In this document: piece by piece, positions 24,828-33,525 of the stretch
Layout of the letters: every line of letters begins with the position of its first letter
How positions within the stretch are numbered: position 1 is the stretch's first letter
Assembly: GCF_007097395.1 (NCBI RefSeq)
Contig: NZ_VKDC01000037.1
Location: 1-58,246 of the forward strand
DNA length: 58,246 nt
Direction of reading: 5' to 3'
From: Fulvivirga sp. M361
GTDB taxonomy: Bacteria > Bacteroidota > Bacteroidia > Cytophagales > Cyclobacteriaceae
Made by a program: the position numbers and the translations under genes
The notes under the pieces: model-generated
Databases searched by the model: none
Told to the model about the DNA's origin: nothing
What the model saw: the letters and a program-made list of their open reading frames with translations, nothing else

Positions 24828-25877
24828 TCAATCAGCTATAAGAATACAACTCGGAGAGAACACGGAATCAACGGTCTTTAAGTAAGTCATTTTACCAGAA
24901 TTATTATTCAAGCCATACATACTTATTGTGTGGGAATCCATTCCTGCCACCACGAGCACTTTACCTTCCGGGTCAATAGTAAAATCCCTTGGGGTCTTAT
25001 CCCTGATCTTTTCGATCGCCAGCAGATCTAATTTTCCGGAAGATGTTAACTCGAATAGTGTGATTGTATCACACCCCCGGTTAGACACATATAGAAATTT
25101 ACCGTTGGGGTGTATTCGAATGGCTGCTCCGCTGGGAGTTGAGTTATAAGAAGGAGGCAGAGAGTTAACCCTATGAAGCAAAGTGGGATGATCAGCGGAT
25201 ATATTGAAGGTATAAATATCTCCTGTCAATTCACAAAACACAAATACGAGTGGTTTATCGGGATGCGCCACCATATGCCTGGGTCCTGAACCTGGATCCA
25301 TATTCAGATCCCATTCCGGGACAGGCTTTAGTCCATTCGACGCCGTCAACGCGTAGGCTTTACAACTATCTATTCCCAAATCAACTACGTAAATCAAATC
25401 AGTTCGTACAACACAAATCATATGGGCGTGTGGACTTTCTTGCCTTGACAAGTTTGGCCCTACTCCCCGGTGCCTGACTTCATGACTTTCAGGTAGTATT
25501 GCCCCGAATGCATCAATAGGGAATACCAACACGTTCCCCGACCCATAGTTAGCCACCAGCAAACAGTTATTATGAACCGTTAAATGACACGCCAGGGAGC
25601 CCCGGAACTCCCGGGAGTTGATGAGTGTTAACCCTCCCTGGTCATCTACTTTATAGGCATATATTTTTGGGTTTTCATCAGAGAAAAGTTCTTCTGCAGC
25701 GTAAAGAAACCGGCCATTTTCTGAGCGTGTGATATAAGCCGGGTTACGCTGAAAGATAGTGCTCAGGGGCCTTAGTTCCTGCAGCCGCTCATCGATATCA
25801 TAACATTGGATCCCCTTACCCCTACCTACTATTTCCTCTGATAATTTCTGAGTATAACTTCCGATATAGATTTTCAT
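24828..25877 (-). CDS. Lactonase-family seven-bladed beta-propeller (6-phosphogluconolactonase type)
   Basis: A 349-residue protein with MKIYIGSYTQK at the start and repeats of the LACHLTVH, GPRHMVAHPDKPLVFVFCEL, AAIRIHPNGKFLYVSNRG and DFTIDPEGKVLVVAG type, which place it in the YbhE/Pgl propeller group (PF10282). Members hydrolyse 6-phosphogluconolactone or act on muconolactone-like compounds. No signal peptide is seen, so it is cytosolic. It stands alone between a convergent DUF1697 gene and the PUL. A lactonase would fit with sugar oxidation, but there is no direct link to the downstream genes. Confidence 0.88.
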   Translation of the reverse strand: MKIYIGSYTQKLSEEIVGRGKGIQCYDIDERLQELRPLSTIFQRNPAYITRSENGRFLYAAEELFSDENPKIYAYKVDDQGGLTLINSREFRGSLACHLTVHNNCLLVANYGSGNVLVFPIDAFGAILPESHEVRHRGVGPNLSRQESPHAHMICVVRTDLIYVVDLGIDSCKAYALTASNGLKPVPEWDLNMDPGSGPRHMVAHPDKPLVFVFCELTGDIYTFNISADHPTLLHRVNSLPPSYNSTPSGAAIRIHPNGKFLYVSNRGCDTITLFELTSSGKLDLLAIEKIRDKTPRDFTIDPEGKVLVVAGMDSHTISMYGLNNNSGKMTYLKTVDSVFSPSCILIAD

Positions 25878-26066
25878 GACAACTATAAATAGATATACCT
25901 TAACCGATGATCATGTTTTGAACGTAACTAAGATGATAAGGCCCTCAAAGAATACCTAATACTTCCCAGAATAATTTGTGAATTCGCTCTGTTCTTCAGG
26001 ACCAATTCATTGAACCAGAAATATAGACATGATCCTTGATTGACCACTTATCTTTTCTTTTTTAAT

Positions 26067-26114
26067 GGTCCTTGAAGCAAAGTGTATCTAATCAGGGGTT
26101 TTGCTCCAAGGGCC
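26067..26114. repeat. Imperfect inverted repeat between lactonase and GH3 genes
   Basis: GGTCCTTGAAGCAAA (26067-26081) pairs with TTTGCTCCAAGGGCC (26100-26114), 15 bp with two G-U pairs, loop 18 nt. On the plus strand TTTT follows, as in a terminator, but the only nearby plus-strand gene ends more than 1.3 kb away. On the minus strand it lies downstream of the last PUL gene, where it could stabilise the message 3' end. The rest of 25878-26212 holds no gene that I recognise. Confidence 0.45.
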
Positions 26115-26212
26115 TTTTAGGTTTCAAAAGTGAATACGTGAGCATTCAACACTCATTAGCATAATGAATGCCAGATATTTCTTTTTGCTGCTACAGAAAA
26201 ATATCTCTTTAT

Positions 26213-28489
26213 TCATTCTTGATAATTAAAGGTACTGCTCAGGTCAGCAATGAGGACCTCAAACTCGCCTGGTTCAGTTACCCATTCATTGTTGAGCCCG
26301 ACAAAGGATAGATCTTTTTTCGTTAATGAAAAGGTTACTTCTTCTGTGGCATTGGGTTCCAGATAGATCTTCTTAAATCTTTTGAGCTTTTTATTACTTG
26401 GTGTGACAGAAGCATACTGATCTCTCAAATATAGTTCTACTGTGTGATGCCCGCCTACCTTTCCGGCGTTGGTGACTTTTACACTGGCTCTGATGGTGTC
26501 ATTTTCAGACTGTATGAATTCTTTATTTAGCTTAAGGTCCGAATAGTTAAAAGTTGAGTAACTTAATCCATGACCGAAAGTCCATTGAGGCCTGTAGGCA
26601 TCTTTACCAAATAAATTAGGAATATCCTCACTTATTGTTTCTGAAAATTTATGATCGTAAAGCAATACATCACCTGTTGCCCGAGGGTAAGTAAAGGGAA
26701 GCCTGCCAGCCGGGTTAAACCGGCCTGTTACCACTTCTACCAGGGCAGATGCTCCCTGGCTTCCCGGCCGGTATCCGTATAGGATGGCATCCATCTTCTC
26801 TTCAATGGACGCGATCACTCTTGGCCTTCCCTGCAGAAGTATTAAAACAATTGGTTTACCTGTTTTTTCTGCTGCTTTAGCCAGTTCAAGCTGTCTATCA
26901 TCCAGTGTCAGATCGTCAATACCACCTGGGCTCTCGGCGTAGGCATTTTCTCCCAGGCACAAAACAATTGCATCAACCAAAGCTGCGTCTTCCAAAAGCC
27001 CCTGGGTATCATAGTTATCGTTATGATCAAAGTCTGAATGTGACCTTGAGATAATATTGGACCTGCCATAGGTATTTTCAAATGCCTCCACAACAGTCTG
27101 AGTAGATTCCGGGTACCTGCTTGCATCGTCTCCCTGCCATGTAAATGACCAGCTCCCATGCAAGGCCGGAAGGCTATTCGCACAAGGACCTGCGATCAGC
27201 AGTTTTTTATTGACGCTCAATGGAAGTACGTCAGACTCATTTTTAAGCAAGGTGATAGATTCAAGAGCAGCTTGTTTCGCTACTTGTGTATATTTTTTTT
27301 CTCCAAAGTTGTCTTGGCTGTTTTTTTCCGGAAAAGCATTTTCGAATAACCCCAGCTCGATTTTCAGTTTTAGAATCCTTCCTACCGCTTCGTCTATACG
27401 TGCGATGTCCACTTCTCCTTCTTTCACCAACTCCACCAGGTAATCATAAAAGCTATAATCATATGGGATCATGCTCATATCGACCCCCGCATTCACCGCT
27501 ATTTTCACTGCTTCTTTGAGTGTAGCAGCTATTTTATGCCGGGTATGCAAACGCTTGATGTCCTCCCAGTCTGAAACAGCAAGCCCTTCAAAACCTAATT
27601 CTTCACGTAAGATCGTTTTCAGGAAATAAGAACTGGCATGTACCGGCACACCATTGACCTCTCCTGAATTAATCATTACCGTAGAGGTACCTGCTTCAAC
27701 AGCGGCCTGAAAAGGAGGTAGAAAAATTTCTCTTAGCTGTCGTTCGGGAATGTAAGACGGTGTTCTGTCTTTTCCACTTCCCGGAACCGAATAGCCAATA
27801 AAATGCTTCATACATGAGGCTACTGCATCTATTTTATTGAGGTTATCTTTTTCATAGGCACTAATCATTTTCGCACCCATTTTGCTGGTCAGGTAAACAT
27901 CCTCCCCGAAAGTTTCCTCAAACCGTGACCACAGCGGTTCTCTTCCCATTCCCAGCACCGGGTCAAAGTTCCATCGTATGCCGGAAGCCCTGGTTTCCAA
28001 GGCCGTGATATGAGCAGTTTCACCTGCCAGATCAAGGTTTCTCGTAGCAGCCATACCAATATTGTGAGGAAAGAGTGTACCCCCCCGGATATAGTTTGAT
28101 CCATGAATGGCATCTATCCCATAAAGAACGGGTATGCTATTGGGCGTTTCTTTTGTGGCCAGCTCCTGGATCTGGCTCAGAATGTTGTGCCATTCATCCA
28201 ATGTATAAGCTCCTCCTTTTACGTTGAGAATGGAGCCTACTTTCTTTTCTATGATGGCTTTTCTGAGTTTCTGTGGGTCTAATTGTGTTGAAGAGTTATC
28301 TTTTAAAATAACATCGATAGCCACTTGTGACATTTGTCCTACTTTCTCTTCCATGGACATCCTGGAAAGCAGTTCGGTAACTTTGTGATCTATCTCTGTT
28401 TCATTTGAACTTTTGGGTGGTTGCGCCTCTGCTTCAAGGAGTATAACCAGTCCTGAAAAAAATACGATGAGTGGAAAATGGTTTAGCAT
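26213..28489 (-). CDS. GH3 beta-glucosidase/beta-xylosidase, exported (BglX type)
   Basis: A 758-residue glycoside hydrolase family 3 enzyme. Signal peptide (VILLEAEAQ), N-terminal TIM-barrel starting KVTELLSRMSMEEKVGQMSQV, with KHFIGY and the nucleophile Asp in LAVSDWED (about 308), an alpha/beta sandwich domain (LLKNESDVLPLS, LQGRPRVI) and a C-terminal fibronectin-III-like domain ending in the FEVLIADLSS strand. Same domain order and length as Escherichia coli BglX. It would release terminal glucose or xylose from oligosaccharides in the periplasm. It is the last gene of the PUL, 489 nt after GH10, so it may have its own promoter; two unusual elements lie in that gap. Confidence 0.95.
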   Translation of the reverse strand: MLNHFPLIVFFSGLVILLEAEAQPPKSSNETEIDHKVTELLSRMSMEEKVGQMSQVAIDVILKDNSSTQLDPQKLRKAIIEKKVGSILNVKGGAYTLDEWHNILSQIQELATKETPNSIPVLYGIDAIHGSNYIRGGTLFPHNIGMAATRNLDLAGETAHITALETRASGIRWNFDPVLGMGREPLWSRFEETFGEDVYLTSKMGAKMISAYEKDNLNKIDAVASCMKHFIGYSVPGSGKDRTPSYIPERQLREIFLPPFQAAVEAGTSTVMINSGEVNGVPVHASSYFLKTILREELGFEGLAVSDWEDIKRLHTRHKIAATLKEAVKIAVNAGVDMSMIPYDYSFYDYLVELVKEGEVDIARIDEAVGRILKLKIELGLFENAFPEKNSQDNFGEKKYTQVAKQAALESITLLKNESDVLPLSVNKKLLIAGPCANSLPALHGSWSFTWQGDDASRYPESTQTVVEAFENTYGRSNIISRSHSDFDHNDNYDTQGLLEDAALVDAIVLCLGENAYAESPGGIDDLTLDDRQLELAKAAEKTGKPIVLILLQGRPRVIASIEEKMDAILYGYRPGSQGASALVEVVTGRFNPAGRLPFTYPRATGDVLLYDHKFSETISEDIPNLFGKDAYRPQWTFGHGLSYSTFNYSDLKLNKEFIQSENDTIRASVKVTNAGKVGGHHTVELYLRDQYASVTPSNKKLKRFKKIYLEPNATEEVTFSLTKKDLSFVGLNNEWVTEPGEFEVLIADLSSTFNYQE

Positions 28490-28537
28490 ATCTGTTAATA
28501 ATTAAGTAGTTCTAAAAATTGGATCCCAGAATTCATT

Positions 28538-28693
28538 TTATGATGTATTGATATTCGCAAACTCCCCTTTTATTTGCTTAAGCTCTTTCACATATTTCTC
28601 CACCAAAAAAATCGAAGGATGTGCACGTAATGTGTGAATACTATGAACAAAGGATAATCCCAGGGAACCTGGAATGGTCGCAAAACTTAGCAT
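28538..28693 (-). CDS. Possible 51-residue ORF in the GH10-GH3 gap
   Basis: An ATG-to-TAA frame encoding MLSFATIPGSLGLSFVHSIH followed by a lysine-rich helix (FLVEKYVKELKQIKGEF). The amino-acid mix looks like real protein, with a hydrophobic start and an amphipathic end, and the frame is open for seven codons upstream of the ATG. I do not recognise a family; it could be the tail of a lost gene. It ends 48 nt before the GH3 start codon. Confidence 0.3.
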   Translation of the reverse strand: MLSFATIPGSLGLSFVHSIHTLRAHPSIFLVEKYVKELKQIKGEFANINTS

Positions 28694-28761
28694 GATCAGA
28701 AAGGTGGAAGTCTGCTATTCATATAACACACTCCCATTTATCTCCGAAGAGGAGAAACTCA

Positions 28762-28809
28762 TTTTGCTCCCTCTACCCACCGAATAGGCAGGACTAAGAG
28801 GGAGCAAAA
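28762..28809. repeat. Perfect 13-bp inverted repeat in the GH10-GH3 intergenic region
   Basis: TTTTGCTCCCTCT (28762-28774) is mirrored exactly at 28797-28809, loop 22 nt. Both strands end in an A-run rather than a U-run, so it is not a classical terminator. In the message it would form a hairpin between the xylanase and the glucosidase cistrons, a possible processing or stabilising element. Confidence 0.55.
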
Positions 28810-28978
28810 GGAATCTCACCTTTAAAAAGTCAAGGTAGCCCGGAGAGAAATTGGTCTCTTTTAAAAAAGCCGATGTATTGGATTGAACCTTCATTCAACC
28901 CGGGTGGCGTAGGTTTCTATTGATTCCATTGATAAACCCCCAGCAGAAAATGTACTGAACACGAACACACCTTCCATA

Positions 28979-30334
28979 TTATTCTAAACCTTCTAAAAAT
29001 CCGGTATGCGCTCTTTTGAAGGAAAAGTCTGCATTGTACAGTAATGGCCAATCAGGGTGTCCCCAAAATTCCAGCAGCCAGGTCTCATCATCTTTCATTC
29101 CCCAGATGGTTATCCCAAACTTACTTTCCTCTGGTATGGCATTGTAGACTTCCACCACTTCCCTAACCTTATTTTGCTGATAGTTAGCACGTTGAATTGT
29201 TAAAACCTCAAGGTCATTGGCCGGATTGGCACGAACATCCAGCTCTGAAAAGTGCAATAGCAAACCGAGGTCCGTTACTTCTTTGGCAGCCGATTCGATC
29301 GCTTCCTTAGAGGGGTTATCATGGGAGATATGCATTTGATAGCCAAACCCATCTATGGGTACCCCGCGGTCCAGGAAGTCTTTCACCATATTCAAGGCTG
29401 CTGTTCGTTTTACCGGATGAGTAACCATGTTATAGTCATTATAAAAGATCAGCACGTCGGGATCCGCTTCCCGGGTCCACCTATAGCACTTTTCGATATA
29501 GTCGTCCCCCATTTTTTCTCTAAAAACAGAGTTTCTCAACACACCACCGACATCTTCAAACGCTTCGTTTACCACATCCCATGATTTCACTTTTCCCTTA
29601 TACCGGGTCACAGTGGTTTTAATGTAGTCTTCTATCATAGTTTCAAACTCCTGATCCGTACCGCTGAATTCTTCTACCCAAGTCGGAGTAGCATTGTGCC
29701 AGATCAGCGCATGTCCGTGTACATCCAACCCATTTTCTACTGCCCAATTCACTGTTGCATCTGATTGGGTAAAGTCTAAGTTACCTTCAGAAGGATACAT
29801 AATGTTCATTTTCATTTCATACTCACTGGTAATCTGATCGTATTCCCTCAATAAGATCTCCTGATGCTGACCATTGAGTTTGTTTACCTGTACCGCCATT
29901 CCGACAGAAAATTCTGCTGCGTCTTTGAGTGGTGAACCTGGCTCTGAGCCTGAGGCATTAATGGTGGTCACACTCACAACATTGGAATTGTCAGACACCA
30001 AATCCCTCGATATCGACCTTACCCTTACGTAGTAGGTAGTGGCAGGTTCAAGGTCGGAAACGGTGAACTCTGAAAAATTGTGTCTTATTCCCTGATAAGG
30101 CTCCACAAAATCTGTGAAGGCTTCATCTCTGGCCACATCTATTTGATAACCATCAGCTCCCTCTATAAAAGGCCAGTCAACAAAAAAGGAACTGGCAGTA
30201 ACCTCAGTTGGAGCGGAAAGATTGGGAGCCATCAACACTGCTGGCTCGTCTGCACCATCACTTTCGCATGCTCCAAAAAGTATAGGTGATCCTATAGCCC
30301 CTATTACCAATAATCTAATAAGTATAATATGCAT
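28979..30334 (-). CDS. GH10 endo-beta-1,4-xylanase lipoprotein
   Basis: A 451-residue lipoprotein (lipobox FGAC, Cys23). Residues 40-125 form a fibronectin type III domain (APTEVTASSFFVDWPFIEGA), then a complete GH10 catalytic barrel: HALIWH, acid/base Glu in WDVVNEAF (about 256) and nucleophile Glu in LHFSELDVR (about 365), plus GITIWGMKDDETW near the end. It cleaves internal beta-1,4-xylosyl bonds in xylan at the cell surface. It is the defining enzyme of this PUL and sits after the IPT/TIG lipoprotein and a decayed copy of that protein's end. ATG start. There is no separate carbohydrate-binding insertion as in Bacteroides Xyn10C. Confidence 0.96.
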   Translation of the reverse strand: MHIILIRLLVIGAIGSPILFGACESDGADEPAVLMAPNLSAPTEVTASSFFVDWPFIEGADGYQIDVARDEAFTDFVEPYQGIRHNFSEFTVSDLEPATTYYVRVRSISRDLVSDNSNVVSVTTINASGSEPGSPLKDAAEFSVGMAVQVNKLNGQHQEILLREYDQITSEYEMKMNIMYPSEGNLDFTQSDATVNWAVENGLDVHGHALIWHNATPTWVEEFSGTDQEFETMIEDYIKTTVTRYKGKVKSWDVVNEAFEDVGGVLRNSVFREKMGDDYIEKCYRWTREADPDVLIFYNDYNMVTHPVKRTAALNMVKDFLDRGVPIDGFGYQMHISHDNPSKEAIESAAKEVTDLGLLLHFSELDVRANPANDLEVLTIQRANYQQNKVREVVEVYNAIPEESKFGITIWGMKDDETWLLEFWGHPDWPLLYNADFSFKRAHTGFLEGLE

Positions 30335-30402
30335 TTTAGTTTTTCAATAATTGTGGTTAGTAACTTTATTTTAAACTGTTGAGCTATTGATAAATAGTTG
30401 AT

Positions 30403-30600
30403 TCAACCAATCAATTGTGACCTTTTTGCCTTTGAACCAGGCTTAAAATCGTCCACGTAGGCATCCCCTGACCAGGCCTGATCCCGGAACCGGTGCTCAA
30501 TCACTTTGATCAACTCCCTTTTAGTCTGACAAAGGAATCTCAATATCCGCCCATTTCCCTTTTTTTATCGTGATCAAAATTGCTCACCGTGTCCGGGACC
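30403..30600 (-). pseudogene. Decayed duplicate of the C-terminal end of the IPT/TIG lipoprotein
   Basis: Directly after the stop of the lipoprotein at 30610, the minus strand again encodes its C-terminus in broken frames. ITIKKGKWADIEIPLSD (30534-30574 and below) matches VTIKEGEWVDFEIPIAD of the intact protein and then meets a stop; in another frame KVIEHRFRDQAWSGDAYVDD (from 30507) matches ITEIWFQDQGWSGTVYVD. At least one frameshift and one stop separate the parts. This is a partial tandem duplicate that has lost coding capacity, or the end of a second paralogue whose front was deleted. Confidence 0.72.
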
Positions 30601-30609
30601 AGGTTGCTT

Positions 30610-32181
30610 TTAGAGATCAAATCCCATTCGATCGACATACACCGTACCGGACCAACCCTGGTCCTGGAACCAGATTTCAGTAATTTCAGCAGGACTTCCA
30701 AAGTCAGCTATTGGTATTTCAAAATCTACCCATTCACCTTCCTTTATCGTAACTAGCATGGTATTATCGACGTCGGATTTTACATTAAGGTTCAATTGCT
30801 TACCATCGGTCCCGTCACCTCCAAAAAGTGAAAATGCAAAGACCTGGGAGCCTGCTATGGACACCGGAGATTTACCCCACGTACCTAGCTGAGCACCTCC
30901 ACCAAAACCACCTTCATAGGTCACTTTTATCGAATTTTCACCTTCTCTAGGGTTTTCTGTATTAGCAAAATCGGTAGTAGAACTCCAGCCGCCACCTTCG
31001 CTCATGGCCTCATCAATAGCGTCCACATACAGGGGTATCAACAAAGCGCCCAAACCGCTGGACGGAAGACTGATTGCCAAGCCTAAAGGGCCGCTAAAGC
31101 CATGTATCGTTGTGTAGTTGATCACACCGAGTGATGCAGCTTCCGGCAGATCAAAAACAATTGATCCGGCCGTGTGACTTGTAAAGTCAGCCGCCAGCAT
31201 TGTACCATGGCCGGGCAACTGTAAAGAAGCTACTAAATCCAAATCACTCCCCGTAATGGTAACTTCGTCTATTCCCGGTTTCTGCGTTTCGGGAGCAATA
31301 CTGGTTCCTGCGGGCAAAACAATGACAAGCTCGCCTGATGATTCCACATCCACTGGCGCTGCCTGCTTCAACGTGACCTTTCCCTGCACTGCCGTAGCAG
31401 GCACCGTCAGTTCAATAGCAGTCTCTGATTGTGCAGTAAACGAACCGCTGGTTATTGAAACGTCTTCAGAGAATATAACTTCGGTCACCAAATCCAGGTT
31501 TGCCCCCTCAATGGTGAGCGTAGATTCATGCCTTACCGCCGTTGGGTTCAATGCCGAGATCACCGGTACCAGTACTTCAAGTTGTGAATCGTGTGCAAAG
31601 ACCAAAGGTTCGGTCCCTCCGGCGCTAAAGGTTATAAACCCGGTCTGTGCCGCCATCGGTACAGTGACTTTCAATTCGGAAGAAGATTGAGTAACAAAAC
31701 TTTCCTTAAGCACTGTAATATCAGAAGAAAAAATGATGCTTTCCACCCAATTTAGTTTATCTCCGGTTACTGTAATCTCCGTGCCTGGTTTAGCAGAAGG
31801 GGTTACACTGCTTATAGTCACCGGAACTTCCAAATTGAGTATCGTTTTAGTCTCAATTTCTTGTGTAGATGTTCTCAATATGAGTGTACCGGGCTCTGCT
31901 TCCTGGGGAACAGTCACCAGAATTGACCCCGGGCTATGCTCTTTGAAGTCAGATACTTCAACTGACGGTCTAAAGAGAATAGAACTTACCTTATCAAGGT
32001 TCGTTCCGATAATGATAATATCTTCTCCGTGTCTCACACCGGAAGGACCAAAGCTTAGCACTGCCGTATCGGTACTTGCCGTATCGTCATCGCCACATGC
32101 AACCAGCATGAATTGTCCCATTACCATGAGTAACATGATAACACGAACATGTGATTTTATATAAGATATATTATTTTTCAT
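30610..32181 (-). CDS. IPT/TIG-repeat surface glycan-binding lipoprotein
   Basis: A 523-residue lipoprotein (lipobox LVAC, Cys29). Four or so IPT/TIG immunoglobulin-like repeats of 80 residues (for example VTISSVTPSAKPGTEITVTG and SIAPETQKPGIDEVTITGSD) lead to a C-terminal beta-sandwich of about 150 residues ending EITEIWFQDQGWSGTVYVDR, which resembles a carbohydrate-binding module. The layout is that of SGBP-B/SusE-F proteins, which hold glycan at the cell surface. It lies fourth after SusC, SusD and another surface glycan-binding lipoprotein in the same operon. A broken copy of its last domain follows its stop codon. ATG start. Confidence 0.87.
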   Translation of the reverse strand: MKNNISYIKSHVRVIMLLMVMGQFMLVACGDDDTASTDTAVLSFGPSGVRHGEDIIIIGTNLDKVSSILFRPSVEVSDFKEHSPGSILVTVPQEAEPGTLILRTSTQEIETKTILNLEVPVTISSVTPSAKPGTEITVTGDKLNWVESIIFSSDITVLKESFVTQSSSELKVTVPMAAQTGFITFSAGGTEPLVFAHDSQLEVLVPVISALNPTAVRHESTLTIEGANLDLVTEVIFSEDVSITSGSFTAQSETAIELTVPATAVQGKVTLKQAAPVDVESSGELVIVLPAGTSIAPETQKPGIDEVTITGSDLDLVASLQLPGHGTMLAADFTSHTAGSIVFDLPEAASLGVINYTTIHGFSGPLGLAISLPSSGLGALLIPLYVDAIDEAMSEGGGWSSTTDFANTENPREGENSIKVTYEGGFGGGAQLGTWGKSPVSIAGSQVFAFSLFGGDGTDGKQLNLNVKSDVDNTMLVTIKEGEWVDFEIPIADFGSPAEITEIWFQDQGWSGTVYVDRMGFDL

Positions 32182-32257
32182 TTTATCCTTTTTTTGTCGA
32201 TGAGATTTGGATTGACCTAACGTTCAATCCAAATCTCTAAATGTTGAACCTTATCTA

Positions 32258-33514
32258 TTATGGTTCTACAATTCGAATATTATCCACGTAAAATTCAACT
32301 TCGTTATCGCTATTTTCAGGTGACCCTAAAAGCCACATGCTAAGTGAACCTGCCGCTGCTTCTACGAAAGCCTGACCGTCCTCGTAAAACACACCTTGAT
32401 CGTCGTCATGTTCCATGAAATATTGGAAATCTGTCAGTGGTATGACCACTGTCATCCATCCACCGTCTGTATCAAACTCGGCATTCTCTTCTGCCCATGG
32501 GCCCCATATAGCCCTTGCATTCAGATTGTTGGTCCATATTTCCTGGTTATTTTGAGAATGATCGGGTGTTGAAAAACAGATGTTCAGGTATCCACCAAAC
32601 CATTTATTTACTTTCGCTTCAAATTTTAATACATGATCTCTGTAAGCACCGGAATAATCAGGATAGAAGTTCCCTGTTCTACCAGGGTCATCACCTCCCC
32701 AATAATGGAATAACATTGGTGAATTAGCAGGAGCTCCAGGTCCTTCATCTCTCACATTGGCTCCAATATTCCCTCTGAAGACATTATAGTTACCGTTGAT
32801 CTCACCATCACCCGTTTCAGGAGCACCGATCCTCCAGCCATTGGGCTGCAAATCGTCAAAATCTAAGATAATGTTCCTACTATCCCACAAGTGAAAACCG
32901 GAAACCGTCTCTCCAAAGTTTGTTGAAATGGTTACCGGGCCTTCCGTAGCCTCACCTGGTACGGTAAATTCTATTCTTTCCTGTGAAACAGATACCAACT
33001 CCCCGGTAACACCTCCGGAATACGTGATCGTGACGGGTTCAAAAAAGAAATTACCGGTCACCACAAGATTCTCTCCCGATTGCGGCCATTCGTTCACAGC
33101 TGCTTGAATTTCAGGAGCGCTAATGGATACTTCAAACGGATGTTCAAGGGTATCACTTCTATCGTCAATCAGGTATAGAATATTGGTCACAACGTTTGGG
33201 GCGTTGCTGGGAACCTGAACCACAATACTATGATTGGTCACCCAGGTTGGGCTTATGATCGCCTCCTGGTCGTTGAACCAAATGTGCCTCGTTCCTCCCA
33301 GGTTACTTCCCATAATGACCACCTCACTACCCAAATTTGCCCTGACGAGTAATGAGTCCGACTGGTCCGGGTCAGTTACACGTACATACGAGATTACCGG
33401 CGGTCCATCGGGTTCTTCCAGGCCTACGCCGTTTTCGTCTTCACATGATATGAGAACGACCGTACACAGTAGGACAATTAATTTTCCATTTATATATTCA
33501 GCTATTTTCTTCAT
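32258..33514 (-). CDS. Surface glycan-binding lipoprotein (SGBP-B type)
   Basis: A 418-residue lipoprotein (lipobox LISC, Cys24). One or two IPT/TIG domains (GPPVISYVRVTDPDQSDSLL, WPQSGENLVVTGNFFFEPVT) precede a C-terminal domain of about 210 residues starting NIILDFDDLQPNGWRIG, which matches the glycan-binding domain of SGBP-B proteins (SGBP_B_XBD type), rich in aromatic residues (FHYWGGDDPGRTGNFYPDYS). It lies 11 nt downstream of susD and therefore is co-expressed. It would present bound xylan chains to the SusCD transporter or surface xylanase. The exact ligand cannot be read from the sequence. Confidence 0.88.
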   Translation of the reverse strand: MKKIAEYINGKLIVLLCTVVLISCEDENGVGLEEPDGPPVISYVRVTDPDQSDSLLVRANLGSEVVIMGSNLGGTRHIWFNDQEAIISPTWVTNHSIVVQVPSNAPNVVTNILYLIDDRSDTLEHPFEVSISAPEIQAAVNEWPQSGENLVVTGNFFFEPVTITYSGGVTGELVSVSQERIEFTVPGEATEGPVTISTNFGETVSGFHLWDSRNIILDFDDLQPNGWRIGAPETGDGEINGNYNVFRGNIGANVRDEGPGAPANSPMLFHYWGGDDPGRTGNFYPDYSGAYRDHVLKFEAKVNKWFGGYLNICFSTPDHSQNNQEIWTNNLNARAIWGPWAEENAEFDTDGGWMTVVIPLTDFQYFMEHDDDQGVFYEDGQAFVEAAAGSLSMWLLGSPENSDNEVEFYVDNIRIVEP

Positions 33515-33525
33515 TTTCCTGGCAT

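Noticed and set aside
30610-33514. SGBP lipoproteins considered as SusE/SusF proper
   Set aside because: IPT/TIG repeats and the C-terminal domain are of the SGBP-B type; the CBM-repeat layout of starch SusE/SusF is not seen.
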